64,000 bases of DNA, from NCBI GenBank assembly GCA_964242115.1, contig CAXSZX010000008.1, positions 114,705-178,704 of the forward strand. The letters are read 5' to 3'. This document shows positions 8,102-17,910 of this stretch, piece after piece (position 1 is the stretch's first letter; every line of letters starts with the position of its first letter). The notes under the pieces are model-generated. The model worked only from the letters and a program-made list of their open reading frames with translations, was not told the origin of the DNA and searched no databases. The translations under genes were made by a program, and so were the position numbers. This DNA is from BOG-908 sp964242115. GTDB lineage: Bacteria; Pseudomonadota; Alphaproteobacteria; Acetobacterales; Acetobacteraceae.

Positions 8102-8808
8102 GCCAGCGCCTTCCTCTGCGCCTCGAACAGCGCCGCGGTGCCCAGTTGCGCCAGACGCAGCAGCTCCATGAACTGCGCCTCGCTGAACGGCGCCTGCTCG
8201 GCGGTGCCCTGGATCTCGACGATGCCGGTCTGCGTCAGCACGAAGTTGGCGTCGGCTTCGGCCCCGCTGTCCTCGGCGTAGTCCAGGTCCAGCAGCGCCG
8301 CGCCGCCGACCAGTCCGCAGGAGACGGCGGCCACCTGGCTGGTCAGCGGCACCGCGGCGATCACCTTGTTGGCCACCAGGTGGCGGAACGCCAGGCTCAG
8401 CGCCACCCAGGCGCCGGTGATGCTGGCGCAGCGCGTGCCGCCGTCGGCGTTCAGCACGTCGCAATCCAGCGCCACGCTCATCTCGCCCATCGCCGTGCGG
8501 TCGGTCACCGCGCGCAGGCTGCGGCCGATCAGGCGCTGGATCTCCTGCGTGCGGCCCGACTGCTTGCCGCGGGCCGCCTCGCGGTCGCCGCGGGTGTGGG
8601 TGGCGCGGGGCAGCATGCCGTACTCGGCGGTGACCCAGCCCAGGCCCTTGTTGCGCATGAAGGGGGGGACCTTGGGTTCCACGCTGGCGGTGCACAGCAC
8701 CTCGGTGCCGCCCATGCGGATCAGGCAACTCCCCTCGGCGTGGTGGGAGAAGCCGGGCTCGATCGAGACTTGGCGGAGGGCGTTGGGAAGCCGGTTTTCG
8801 TGGCGCAT
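8098..8808 (-). CDS. rph: ribonuclease PH
   Basis: Phosphorolytic 3'-5' exoribonuclease that matures tRNA 3' ends. The 236-residue protein shows the expected blocks: SCLIRMGGTEVLCTASVE, WVTAEYGMLPRATHTR, GRTQEIQRLIGRSLRAV, DCDVLNADGGTRCASITG and DLDYAEDSGAEADANFVLT. Size is normal (family about 238). ATG 8808 is chosen since everything upstream in the frame is translated repeat A6. First gene of the rph-rdgB pair, divergent from hrcA as in many relatives. Confidence 0.96.
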   Translation of the reverse strand: MRHENRLPNALRQVSIEPGFSHHAEGSCLIRMGGTEVLCTASVEPKVPPFMRNKGLGWVTAEYGMLPRATHTRGDREAARGKQSGRTQEIQRLIGRSLRAVTDRTAMGEMSVALDCDVLNADGGTRCASITGAWVALSLAFRHLVANKVIAAVPLTSQVAAVSCGLVGGAALLDLDYAEDSGAEADANFVLTQTGIVEIQGTAEQAPFSEAQFMELLRLAQLGTAALFEAQRKALA

Positions 8809-8834
8809 GCGGAGGTATCCGGAAAGGAAGGGTA

Positions 8835-8970
8835 GGCAAGGCAAGCAGTTCTTTTTTGAAAAAAAGAACCAAAAAACTTTTGTCCCCTGGGGTACGCGTT
8901 GTGGGAGAGTTCGCGACAGCAGAGACAAAAGTTTTTTGCTGCTTTTTTTCAAAAAAGCAGGCCTTGCTTT
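8835..8970. repeat. family A palindromic repeat, copy A6, between divergent rph and hrcA
   Basis: A complete copy. Left tip is GTTC/GAACC, right tip CTGC/GCAG; inner arms AAAAAACTTTTGTCCCC and GAGACAAAAGTTTTTTGC pair over about 15 bases. It lies upstream of both neighbours, so any promoter for hrcA must fall in 8971-9068 or inside the element. No CIRCE operator is seen here. Confidence 0.9.
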
Positions 8971-9068
8971 TCTCTCGCGTTTTGGCTGCCGGCTTTAACC
9001 GCGGGCGAGACTTTTTACAAAAGCGAACCGGTTGCTCGTTGGCGGCACGGCAGCGCTATATCAGGCAG

Positions 9069-10127
9069 ATGGACCTGCAACCCAAGCCGCTCCCCCCTGG
9101 CCTGGACCCGCGCGCGGCCGCAGTGCTGCGCGAGATCGTCGAACAATACGTCAGCAACGGCGAGCCGGTCGGCAGCCGCACGCTGGCCCGGCGGCTGCCC
9201 ATCGCGCTCTCGCCGGCCACCATACGCAACGTGATGGCCGACCTCACCGACGCCGGCCTGCTGTTCGCCCCGCACACCAGCGCCGGGCGGCTGCCGACCG
9301 ACCGCGGCCTGCGGCTGTTCGTCGACGGCCTGCTGCAGTTCGGCGACCTCTCGCTCGACGAGCGCGAGACGATCAGCCGCCAGCTCGCCGGCCACGGACG
9401 CTCGCTGCAGGACACGCTGGCGGACGCCTCGGCCATGCTCTCCGGCCTCAGCCAGGCGGCCGGCATGGTGCTGGCACCCAAATCGGACGGCGCCATCAAG
9501 CACATCGAGTTCGCGTCCCTGGGCTCCGGCCGAGCGCTGGTGATCCTGGTGGCCGCAGACGGCCAGGTGGAGAACCGGGTGATCGAGATCCCGCCCGGCC
9601 TGCCGCCCTCCGCGCTGACCGAGGCCGCAAACTACCTCAACGCGCGCGCCGCCGGCCGCACGCTGATGGAGCTGCGCCGCCGGGTCGCCGAGGAGATGAC
9701 GGCGGATCGCGGGCAGCTCGACCAGCTGGCCGCCGGCGTGGTGGAAGCGGGCCTGGCCACCTGGACGGATGCCGCCGCGCGTGGCGGCAGCCTGATCGTG
9801 CGCGGCCAGGGACGGCTGCTGGCCGATGTCACCCAGATCGAGAACCTGGCCGCCATCCAGATCCTGTTCGACCGGCTGGAGACGCAGGAGACCATGCTGC
9901 GCCTGCTCGAGCTGGCCGAACAGTCCGACGGCGTGCGCATTTTCATCGGCGCCGAGAGCGCGCTGTTCGGCAGCACCGGCGTCTCCATGGTAGTGGCCCC
10001 TGCCCGCAACCACGCCGACCGCATCGTCGGCGCCATCGGCGTCATCGGCCCCACCCGCATCAACTACGGCAAGATCATCCCCGTCGTAGACTACACCGCC
10101 CGGGTAATCGGCCGCCTGCTAGGCTGA
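9069..10127 (+). CDS. hrcA: heat-inducible transcription repressor HrcA
   Basis: Represses groESL and similar operons by binding CIRCE operators. The 352-residue protein has an N-terminal winged helix (AVLREIVEQYVSNGEPVGSR, then ATIRNVMADL and GLLFAPHTSAGRLPTD) and a GAF-like middle and C-terminus ending in GPTRINYGKIIPVVDYTARV, which is diagnostic. The ATG at 9069 is preferred over the long upstream frame, which is repeat A6. grpE follows after one intervening membrane-protein gene. No CIRCE inverted repeat is visible near this gene, so its own regulation is unclear. Confidence 0.95.
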   Translation: MDLQPKPLPPGLDPRAAAVLREIVEQYVSNGEPVGSRTLARRLPIALSPATIRNVMADLTDAGLLFAPHTSAGRLPTDRGLRLFVDGLLQFGDLSLDERETISRQLAGHGRSLQDTLADASAMLSGLSQAAGMVLAPKSDGAIKHIEFASLGSGRALVILVAADGQVENRVIEIPPGLPPSALTEAANYLNARAAGRTLMELRRRVAEEMTADRGQLDQLAAGVVEAGLATWTDAAARGGSLIVRGQGRLLADVTQIENLAAIQILFDRLETQETMLRLLELAEQSDGVRIFIGAESALFGSTGVSMVVAPARNHADRIVGAIGVIGPTRINYGKIIPVVDYTARVIGRLLG

Positions 10128-10147
10128 CGCACGTTTCACCAGCGAAG

Positions 10148-10200
10148 CCAAGGAAGCAAAAGTTTTTTGGTTCTTTTTTTCAAAAGGAACCGCTTAATTG
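10148..10200. repeat. family A repeat, right half only, copy A7
   Basis: Begins 20 bases after the hrcA stop: GAAGCAAAAGTTTTTTGG followed by a GTTC/GGAAC tip with a short AAAA right side, then CGCTTAATTGC. It could terminate hrcA transcripts, although the next gene is co-directional. Confidence 0.8.
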
Positions 10201-10254
10201 CTCCCTTTCCGCAGTGGCCAAGCCGCTCGTAAGCCGCTAGGTTTCGTTTCAGCA

Positions 10255-10989
10255 ATGGCGACATACCCGATCAGCCACGTAGTTGCGCCCGGCCTGCCGT
10301 CATCACCGCGTCGCCTCTGGCACATGGTGAAGTACTGGCGGGCGGTCCGGGTGCGCGACCAGGCGGAGCTGGACCGTGCCCTGTCCCGCGCCCCACCCTA
10401 CATCGTGGTGGAGGGTACTGAAGCGTTGCGTGCCCACGCCGCCAGCCTGGCCTATCGCGGCGGCCAGGAAGCCGCCTGGCTGGAGAGCAAGGCGGCCAGG
10501 TCCGACGAGACACCCGCCTATGTGGCTGTGCCCGCGCTCGGCCGCATCCGCGACGGCTACCGCCGGCACCCGATGCCTGAGGAGGGCCGTCCGGCAGGAC
10601 GCCGGCGTCGGCGCCTGAAGATCGAGCCCGGGATGGCTGCCGTGTTGTCGGCCTGCGTCGGGCTGCTGGCCGCCGTCGGGGTGGAATGGCTGGCCTGGCC
10701 GGCCGCCAACCAAGAGCTGGTGCGCGGCCCGCACCAGGTGGCGTCGCCGGCGCTGCTTGGCGTCAACGTGCCGTTGCCCACTCACGCGCCGCCGCCGCCA
10801 CCGCTGTCGTCCGGTCAGTTTCTGGTGCAGGTGGCCGTCCCGGTGCTGGGTGTGCTGGCTGCGGCGGCATTGCTGGTGTTGCTGGTGCTGGCGATCGGGC
10901 CAGGGCGCAAGCGGCGGGTCAGCTGGCGGGTGGATTACCGGATGCAGGGATTGCTGGTCATCGCCCGGGTCAGGACGCAGGTCGTCTGA
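10255..10989 (+). CDS. putative two-helix membrane protein between hrcA and grpE
   Basis: Unrecognised protein of 244 residues from ATG 10255. The N-terminal third is soluble and contains MVKYWRAVRVRDQAELD and a predicted alpha/beta segment; a highly basic patch (GRRRRRLK) precedes the first membrane helix (AVLSACVGLLAAVGVEWLAW). A Pro-rich loop (HAPPPPPLSS) leads to a second helix (VAVPVLGVLAAAALLVLLVLAI), then a basic tail. It is co-directional with hrcA and grpE and may share their transcript, but nothing in the sequence links it to protein folding. Confidence 0.7.
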   Translation: MATYPISHVVAPGLPSSPRRLWHMVKYWRAVRVRDQAELDRALSRAPPYIVVEGTEALRAHAASLAYRGGQEAAWLESKAARSDETPAYVAVPALGRIRDGYRRHPMPEEGRPAGRRRRRLKIEPGMAAVLSACVGLLAAVGVEWLAWPAANQELVRGPHQVASPALLGVNVPLPTHAPPPPPLSSGQFLVQVAVPVLGVLAAAALLVLLVLAIGPGRKRRVSWRVDYRMQGLLVIARVRTQVV

Positions 10990-11090
10990 CCCAGGGCGGG
11001 GCCTCCGCAAGCCTGCCAAAGGTTTTAGCTTTCCTCTGCGCCCCCTGTCCTGCCCTTGTCCGGGACGGTGGTATCGCCTAACTGCGGGCC

Positions 11091-11663
11091 ATGAGCGACA
11101 CGTTCGAACAACCCGACGCGGCGGGAGAGGCCGAAGGTTCAACCGAAGCGCTAATGAGCGAGGCGGCTCGCCGGATCGCCGAGCTAGAGGCCGAGCGCGA
11201 CGACTACAAGGACCGCTGGGTCCGCGCCGAGGCCGAGACCCAGAACGTGCGCACCCGCGGCAGGCGCGAACTGGAAGAGACCCGCCAGTACGCCGTGCAG
11301 AAATTCGCCAAGGACGTGGTGGAGGCGGCGGAGAACCTGCGCCGCGGCATCAGCAGCCTGCCGGCCGCGCGGCCTGATGAGCCGGAGATCCTGGCCAAGT
11401 TGCGCGACGGGTTCGAGGGCGTGGAGCGCAGCTTCGTCGCCCTGCTGGAGCGCAACGGCATCGTTGCCGAAGACCCAGTGGGCAAGCCGTTCGACGCCAA
11501 CCTGCACCAGGCGATGGCCGAGCAGGCGACGACCGAGCACCCGCCCGGCACGGTGGTGCAATCCTGGAGCCGGGCGTGGACGCTGAACGGTCGGTTGCTG
11601 CGGCCGGCGATGGTGGTGGTGGCGAAGGGCGATGGGCCTCCGGGGATCAACACTCAGGCGTAG
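11091..11663 (+). CDS. grpE: nucleotide exchange factor GrpE
   Basis: Cytoplasmic dimer that releases ADP from DnaK. The 190-residue protein has an acidic N-terminus, a long coiled coil (RRIAELEAERDDYKDRWVRA, ENVRTRGRRELEE), and the C-terminal beta domain with FEGVERSFVALLERNGI, FDANLHQAM and the signature GTVVQSWSRAWTLNGRLLRP AMVVVAKG. Length is typical for alphaproteobacteria. dnaK itself is not in the window. The stop is followed within two bases by decayed repeat A8 and a convergent gene. Confidence 0.96.
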   Translation: MSDTFEQPDAAGEAEGSTEALMSEAARRIAELEAERDDYKDRWVRAEAETQNVRTRGRRELEETRQYAVQKFAKDVVEAAENLRRGISSLPAARPDEPEILAKLRDGFEGVERSFVALLERNGIVAEDPVGKPFDANLHQAMAEQATTEHPPGTVVQSWSRAWTLNGRLLRPAMVVVAKGDGPPGINTQA

Positions 11664-11664
11664 A

Positions 11665-11790
11665 AAAAAAGCGGTTCTTTTTTGAAAAGAACCGCCAGAC
11701 TTTTGTCTCCCTGTGTGTGCCTTGGTTTGGTCGTGTCGTTTCGTTGGTGACAGACGCTTTTGCATCTTTCACTTGAAGATAAAGATCCTT
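11665..11790. repeat. family A repeat, decayed copy A8
   Basis: Lies between convergent grpE and the unknown gene. The left tip GGTTC/GAACC has a shortened core (TTTTTTGAAAA). The centre has TCGTGTCGTTTCGTTGG, and the right arm is only a trace (GACAGACGCTTTTGCATC). Confidence 0.7.
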
Positions 11791-11798
11791 GTTTTGCG

Positions 11799-12695
11799 CT
11801 ATGCGGCCCGCACTTGGACAGGGCGCCCATGAGCCCTCGCTGTTTCCTGCATCGGCACGGTGAACACGGTCAGCCCGGTCGCCGGAGCGGGGCCCAGGGC
11901 GGCAAACTTGCAGTCGCGGTGCACGAACAGCAGACGGTCCGGACCGAAGCCGTATTCGATGCTGCCGGCAGCCGGTTCGGCGATTGTCGTGCCACCTTTG
12001 CGGCCGCCCAGATGAGACCGTTCCTCGAGCAGTATCCTGCCGCGTTCCTCGCTCCAGATTGCCGCCACCGGCGCGGCGGCGCGGCGCAGCGGGGCTGAGT
12101 TTGCCACCAGGTCGGCGACGGCGGCGACGCCGACCTCCACGACCGGCACGTCCGAAAGCAGGAACAACGCGAGCATCTCCTGCGCCACTGCCTTGGGGTT
12201 CAGCCGGCTGATGACCTGGTCCGGCAACGGCGGGTAGCGCTTGCCGACACGCAGGCCGCGCTCGTAGGCGCCAGCCGACTGTATGCATTTCAGGAAGTCG
12301 TACTCCGCCTGCTCCAGCATGCCGCGATCCATCATCCAGGTGACGCTCGCGGGCGCCACTGCGCCCAGGTCCGCGCTGCCGGCCACGTCTGCGTCGTCAG
12401 GGCCCGATACGCGGCTAGTAGCCTGGATCAGCGCCACGTCGGAGAATTGCAGCTTGACGATGATTGCGCCGACCGGCTCGCCGTCTGACAGCTTCACCGG
12501 GAAGTCGAACCCGCAATAGCCGTTGCCCAGCTTCGCATCGAGCAGATCCTGCCGGAACGTGTCCACCTTGCCGGCGCCGACGCAGCGGCCTGCCACGAAT
12601 GCCAGCACCGTCTTGTCGCGCAAAGCATCGTCGTCGGAGAAGATCCAGCCGGCAACGCGCGTGTTGCGGGCTACTTCGATGGCACCTCTGATCAT
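11799..12695 (-). CDS. hypothetical protein next to a glycosyltransferase gene
   Basis: Unrecognised protein of 298 residues. ATG 12695 is preferred: GGGGG lies five bases upstream and the text MIRGAIEVARNTRVAGWIFS looks like a true N-terminal domain. Residues 1-95 form a beta-rich domain (GWIFSDDDALRDKTVLAFVA, CGFDFPVKLSDGEPVGAIIV). A helical middle follows (EYDFLKCIQSAGAYERGL) and a C-terminal beta region (GGTTIAEPAAGSIEYGFGP). I recall similar N-terminal GWI domains beside glycosyltransferases in Acetobacteraceae, but that is memory only. It is downstream of, and co-directional with, the glycosyltransferase, with repeat A9 between. Confidence 0.7.
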   Translation of the reverse strand: MIRGAIEVARNTRVAGWIFSDDDALRDKTVLAFVAGRCVGAGKVDTFRQDLLDAKLGNGYCGFDFPVKLSDGEPVGAIIVKLQFSDVALIQATSRVSGPDDADVAGSADLGAVAPASVTWMMDRGMLEQAEYDFLKCIQSAGAYERGLRVGKRYPPLPDQVISRLNPKAVAQEMLALFLLSDVPVVEVGVAAVADLVANSAPLRRAAAPVAAIWSEERGRILLEERSHLGGRKGGTTIAEPAAGSIEYGFGPDRLLFVHRDCKFAALGPAPATGLTVFTVPMQETARAHGRPVQVRAA

Positions 12696-12963
12696 AACAA
12701 CCCCCGGCCGACGTGCCACAGTCTTTTTCACGACGGCGAGCGTCAGGCGATCATGCGACGCCGTTGTTACGCTTACATCTGCGCCTGTCGCACCGCTTTG
12801 GCGTTCGATAGTAGGCAGCATGCAGCGTCATGAACAAGCACGACTTCGGGTAGTCGAAATGCGCGCTTTAGTTGTGATCTTCGCTCTGCACTGCTTGTCG
12901 CACCTGCCGTAACTGCTGGCACGGCGTGCCGCGCAGGTTTTCCGGAATTTTGCGGCCAAAAGG

Positions 12964-13098
12964 CCAGGCAAGGTGTTCTTTTTTGAAAATAAGAACCAAA
13001 AGTTTTGTTCCCTCAGGTGCGCGCTGAGGGCAACTCCGCGACAGCAGGACCAAAAGTCTTTTGCTGCGTTTCTTCAGAAAAGGGGGCCTTGCCTTCCT
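12964..13098. repeat. family A palindromic repeat, copy A9
   Basis: Complete but mildly decayed. Left tip GTTC/GAACC with core TTTTTTGAAAATAA; right tip CTGC with TTTCTTCAGAAAAG. The inner arm CTCCGCGACAGCAGGACCAA is intact. It occupies part of a 435-base gap; the remainder (12696-12963) is upstream sequence of the preceding gene with nothing else recognisable. Confidence 0.85.
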
Positions 13099-13130
13099 TG
13101 CCGGACTTGGAACGGTCCAGGGCCGCCGTA

Positions 13131-14609
13131 TCACTTTGCCAGTAATCTTTGCCAACTCGCAGCCACGGTTTCGGGCTGAAAGCGGGCTAGCACACCGCCT
13201 GCGTGCGCGCGCAGCTCTGCGGCCAGCACCTCGTGTCCGGGCGCGCAGGTCAGCCGCTCAATGCCGGTGGCGATCGCGTCCTCGTCGTATGGGTCAACGT
13301 AGACCGCCGCGTCGCCGAGAACCCAGCGGAACACAGGCAGGTCGGAGACCACGCAGGGCGTGCCCGCTTGCATGGCTTCCAGCGGCGAGTAACCGAACCC
13401 CTCGTTGAACGAGGGGAACGCGAAACACACAGCCCCACGCATCACCGCCTGCAGCTCCTCCTGCGGCAGGCTCTGCAGGTGCAGAATGCGGCCGCTGGCC
13501 ACGCCAGGCGCCAGCTCGCACAGCAGCGCGTCCTCCCGCCAGCCCGCGCCGCCCACGATCACCAGACGCAAGTCCGAATCGGCGCGCGCAACGACGCGCT
13601 CCCAGCCTCGCACCAGGCCGATGAAGTTCTTCCGCGGTTCCAGGGTTGAGACGGACAGCACGTAGCGCATGCCGGCTGCGGGCGGGCGCCACCCGTTGGG
13701 CGCGGCGGAGATGCCGTCGCCCGGGGCCGCCTGGGCGGCCGTATCCGACGCCCTGCGCAGCGCCCTGAAGGTGACGTGGCGGCAGACCACTGCGGCCACG
13801 TCCAGGCCGGCCGCCAACGTCCGGGCCGGCGGAATGGCGCATGGGATCACCACGGCGGTCGCCTCGCGCCGCGGGTCCAGGCTGATCAGCGCCTGCCTGG
13901 TGGCGGGCGAGTTGCAGACGAACACGGCGTCTGGCGCACAGGCGCGCACCAGGCGAGCGTGGGCCAGCGCCACCCGCCAGCCCACCACCGTGTCCGTGTC
14001 GGTCACCGGCACCGCGTCGTGGAAACGCACGATCTGGCGCACGCCGGGCGGCAGGCGCACCGGGCGCGGCATGCAGAACAGCACCGCGTCGAAGTCTTTC
14101 GCCGCCAGGCTCTTGAGCAGCGGCACCGGCGGGTGCGCGCACAAATCGATGATAGAGCTGACGGACAGGTCGGTGGCGAAAAAGCGCTGCGCCAGCACGC
14201 GGGCACGCTGGTCGGGCGCCAGCGTCTTGGCGAACAGCACGCGCCACAACGCGTTCAACTGGCCCTGGTCCGATAGCAGCAGCAACTCGTGCCGCGCGCG
14301 CACCACCTGCCGCCAGGTCTGCCAGCTCTGTCCCAGGCTGAACGGGAAGTTGCGGCGTTCTGGCCGTTGCCAGTTGCGCTCCATCCAGTGCAGCACCGCG
14401 GCCGTCAGCGCCGGGGCGTCCGGGCTGCCGGGCCGCACGTGCGGCAGGTCGTGCCGGCCGGTGGGCATCAGCAGGCCGGACACGTCCACCCCCGGCATGC
14501 CGCACAGCATGGCGAAGATCAGCCGCAGGTCCTGCGCCACGCCCACGTAACCGTCCGCCGCGTGGCTGAGGTCGACCAGGACGCGCGTGCTCCCAAGCCG
14601 GCGCGGCAC
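13131..14609 (-). CDS. glycosyltransferase, GT4 family (group 1)
   Basis: GT-B glycosyltransferase of 492 residues, probably acting on a surface polysaccharide at the cytoplasmic face of the membrane. The C-terminal half is clear: YVLSVSTLEPRKNF opens the donor domain, LVIVGGAGW follows, and FPSFNEGFGYSPLEAMQAG carries the EX7E pair for the nucleotide sugar; GTPCVVSDLPVFRWVLGDA is typical of GT4. The N-terminal acceptor domain (VLVDLSHAADGYVGVAQDLR) resembles mannosyltransferase-like members. A GTG at 14609 is the only start after an in-frame stop upstream. The sugar and acceptor are unknown. Confidence 0.88.
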   Translation of the reverse strand: MPRRLGSTRVLVDLSHAADGYVGVAQDLRLIFAMLCGMPGVDVSGLLMPTGRHDLPHVRPGSPDAPALTAAVLHWMERNWQRPERRNFPFSLGQSWQTWRQVVRARHELLLLSDQGQLNALWRVLFAKTLAPDQRARVLAQRFFATDLSVSSIIDLCAHPPVPLLKSLAAKDFDAVLFCMPRPVRLPPGVRQIVRFHDAVPVTDTDTVVGWRVALAHARLVRACAPDAVFVCNSPATRQALISLDPRREATAVVIPCAIPPARTLAAGLDVAAVVCRHVTFRALRRASDTAAQAAPGDGISAAPNGWRPPAAGMRYVLSVSTLEPRKNFIGLVRGWERVVARADSDLRLVIVGGAGWREDALLCELAPGVASGRILHLQSLPQEELQAVMRGAVCFAFPSFNEGFGYSPLEAMQAGTPCVVSDLPVFRWVLGDAAVYVDPYDEDAIATGIERLTCAPGHEVLAAELRAHAGGVLARFQPETVAASWQRLLAK

Positions 14610-14810
14610 CTCTGCCGACGAACCCGTCGCCAGAGATGGCGCGGCCGCGTCGAGGTCGTTGCCTACCAGCAGGAGTCCTGCCCGATCATGTCAGCGGTTC
14701 CAGCTTTCTACGTTGCAGGCGTGCTGCCTGCTTGCGGTTCTGCGTGCAAGCGCCTTGCCCGGTGGTCGTGGAGCGGAGCTGCACGCGGAGGTTTGCCGGT
14801 ATCCTGCAGC

Positions 14811-14962
14811 AAGAAGGCAAGCGGTTCTTTTTTGAAAAAAAGAACCAAAAAACTTTTTTCTCTGGTGGGTGCGCCGTGAGGAGGCGTGTCGTTTCAGCCT
14901 TCCGCGACAGCGGGAGCAAAAGCTTCTTGCTTCTTTTTCTCGAAAACGAAGGCCTTGCTTCT
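14811..14962. repeat. family A palindromic repeat, copy A10
   Basis: Complete copy just before the argG stop. Left tip GGTTC/GAACC; right tip CTTC with TTTTTCTCGAAAACGAAGG. The centre has GTGTCGTTTCAGCC. The inner arms mix the ACTTTT and AGCTTCTT variants, so pairing is imperfect. The rest of the 361-base gap (14610-14810) has no gene I can support. Confidence 0.85.
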
Positions 14963-14970
14963 GCCTGGCG

Positions 14971-16212
<1,242 letters not shown>

Positions 16213-16262
16213 TGTTTGCACCTCCGTGGTGGGGCGGCTGTTAGCTGGGGGGGGCGGGACAG

Positions 16263-16390
16263 GCAAGGTAAGGCAGGGGGCTCTGCCCCTGGACCCCGCG
16301 AAGGACAGTCGTCCTTAGAACCTGTTTGTTTAAGCGGTTAGGCGAAGCCGGGGTCGGTCCCGGGGGCAGAGCCCCTGGCCTTGCCCTGCC
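16263..16390. repeat. family B composite hairpin repeat, copy B1 (core deleted)
   Basis: Outer inverted segments GGGGCTCTGCCCCTGG (left) and CAGAGCCCCTGG (right) flank GACCCCGC and the AAGGACAGTCGTCCTT hairpin, then GAACCTGTTTGTTTAAG and GGCGAAGCCGGGGTC. The long central stem found in B2 and B4 is absent, as is the second AGTC/GACT hairpin. It lies between divergent argG and the SH3-like gene. Confidence 0.88.
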
Positions 16391-16443
16391 TGCACCAGCT
16401 CCCCCCGGCTGACATCCACCCCCACCGGGAGTATGCCAGCGTG

Positions 16444-17196
16444 GTGGCTGACGATGATCCTTTCGCTGACGGCGCCTTCATGTCGCGGCTGCAGAAGCTG
16501 TTGCCGATGCTCGCGTCCGAGCAGCCTGGCGAGGCCGACGCGGCCCGCCGGAAGCTGATCGAGCATCTGGGCAGCCACCGCCTGTCGCTCACCGACGTGG
16601 CGCAGCGGTTGCCTGGTGCGTCGGCGGGGGCATCGCGTGCGTCCTTTCTGCAGGGTGCGCGCGAGATGAGCATGGAGCGTCAGTTGCAGGTGGCCCGCAT
16701 CTCCCGCCAGGAGGCCGAGGCCAACGCACAGCGCGCCATGATGCGCATTGCCGAGCTGCAGCAGACCGTGCACGACGCCTCTGTCGAGGTGGTCCGCGTG
16801 TTGCAGGGTCAGGCGCGTGTGCGGCTTCTCGCCGGCATAGGCTGGCTGCTGGCCGGGATCATCGCTGCGGTGTCGATCAGCGAGCACCTGCATACGCAGG
16901 GTGTGGCGCAAGGGCGCGCCGAGGTCGCCGCCAACCAGGCGCTGATTGGCGTGCCGACGCTGGAAGGCGGCGAGGCGTCGCTGCGGCTCTCGCCAGGCGA
17001 GCGTTTCGGCACGGTGCTGGTGCAGGACTTGGCCGTGCGCCTCAGCCCCAATGAGGATGCCGGCGTACGCGCCTTTCTCAACCGCGGCATGCGGGTGGTG
17101 GTGGTGCAGCAGGTGCGCGTGGGCGCGCAGGTGTGGTTGCTGATCCGCAGCGTGACCGGGGCGGGCTGGGTGCGCGGCAGCGACGTGTTGCGGTAG
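16444..17196 (+). CDS. membrane-anchored SH3-like domain protein
   Basis: Unrecognised protein of about 250 residues. GTG 16444 (VADDDPFADGAFMSRLQ) is a tentative start; ATG 16480 is possible. Order of parts: an acidic start, helical region (LQKLLPMLASEQPGEADAAR), an Ala/Glu/Gln-rich predicted coiled coil (RQEAEANAQRAMMRIAELQQ), one membrane helix (LLAGIGWLLAGIIAAVSI) and a C-terminal bacterial SH3-like domain (LAVRLSPNEDAGVRAFLNRG to GAGWVRGSDVLR). SH3 domains of this kind usually face the periplasm and bind wall peptides. Divergent from argG. Confidence 0.75.
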   Translation: MADDDPFADGAFMSRLQKLLPMLASEQPGEADAARRKLIEHLGSHRLSLTDVAQRLPGASAGASRASFLQGAREMSMERQLQVARISRQEAEANAQRAMMRIAELQQTVHDASVEVVRVLQGQARVRLLAGIGWLLAGIIAAVSISEHLHTQGVAQGRAEVAANQALIGVPTLEGGEASLRLSPGERFGTVLVQDLAVRLSPNEDAGVRAFLNRGMRVVVVQQVRVGAQVWLLIRSVTGAGWVRGSDVLR

Positions 17197-17335
17197 ACGC
17201 ATGCTCGAGGCGAGGCCAGGTGTCACGGCGCGGTCGGTGGCCGTGCTGCGGGCGCTGCACCAGGAGGCCGACCAGCTGGTGGCATTCGCCGACCGGGTTC
17301 GGCTGTCGCGGACTTGTCCGTACCGTCTACCTCAC

Positions 17336-17380
17336 GGAGCAAGAATCTTTCGCTTCTTTCTTCAGAAAAAAGACGCTTAC
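17336..17380. repeat. family A repeat, right tip only, copy A11
   Basis: A decayed right tip (CGCTTCTTTCTTCAGAAAAA then AGACGCTTACTTC). It overlaps the peroxiredoxin stop codon, so the last bases of that gene may derive from the repeat. The neighbouring genes converge here. Confidence 0.65.
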
Positions 17381-17910
17381 TTCTGCTTCGCTTCGTACTC
17401 TTTCACCGCGTTCATCGTGTTGCCGACATGCGCGTCCGGGTTCAGCGCGTTGTAGGCGTAGACTACCTTGCCGTCCGGCGCGATCACGTAGCTGGTGCGG
17501 CTGGCGTAGCCTAGCACGCCGACCAGCACCGCGTCGTAGGACTTGCTGATCTTGCCGCTTTGGTCGGAAGCGACGGGGAACTTGTTGCGGCACTCGCTGA
17601 CGGAGAACTTGTCGAGAGTGTCGATCTTGTCCATCGAGACGCCGATGACGGTGGCGTGAAGTGCGGCGAATTGCGGTGTTGCGTCGGCGAAATCATGCGC
17701 CTCGACGGTGCAGCCCTTGGTAAACGCGGCCGGGTAGAAATAAAGCACGACGGGGCCGCTCTTCAGCGCGTCGGCGAGATGGAAGGGAAACTCGTGGCCG
17801 CCGAGCGTGGCGGTGGTGGAGAAGTCGGGCGCTTGCTGGCCGGGCTGCAACGCGGCCATTGCGGGGTTGGCGAGCAGCATCGTGGCGAAAGCGGCGGTGA
17901 TGACGCGCAT
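17377..17910 (-). CDS. exported peroxiredoxin (AhpC/TSA, BCP-like)
   Basis: Thiol peroxidase of 177 residues with an N-terminal signal peptide (MRVITAAFATMLLANPAMA), so it acts in the periplasm. The thioredoxin-fold active site reads YPAAFTKGCTVEAHDF, with the peroxidatic Cys in the P-x(3)-T-x(2)-C motif. A second Cys in SVSECRNKFPVASD could resolve the disulfide. Late RTSYVIAPDGKVVYAYN is typical. The C-terminal YEAKQK and the stop overlap repeat A11. The 792 bases upstream contain no recognisable gene, so it is probably transcribed alone. Confidence 0.9.
   Translation of the reverse strand: MRVITAAFATMLLANPAMAALQPGQQAPDFSTTATLGGHEFPFHLADALKSGPVVLYFYPAAFTKGCTVEAHDFADATPQFAALHATVIGVSMDKIDTLDKFSVSECRNKFPVASDQSGKISKSYDAVLVGVLGYASRTSYVIAPDGKVVYAYNALNPDAHVGNTMNAVKEYEAKQK

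Noticed and set aside
8971..9068. CIRCE operator at hrcA
   Set aside because: No TTAGCACTC-N9-GAGTGCTAA or close variant found on either strand near hrcA or grpE.
8856..9068. Extended N-terminus of hrcA (from 8856)
   Set aside because: The extra residues are translated repeat A6 and do not match the HrcA family.
17201..17455. Small plus-strand frame after the SH3-like gene
   Set aside because: Starts 5 bases after the previous stop with a GAGGC-like site, but it runs through repeat A11 into the antisense of the peroxiredoxin; at most a gene relic.
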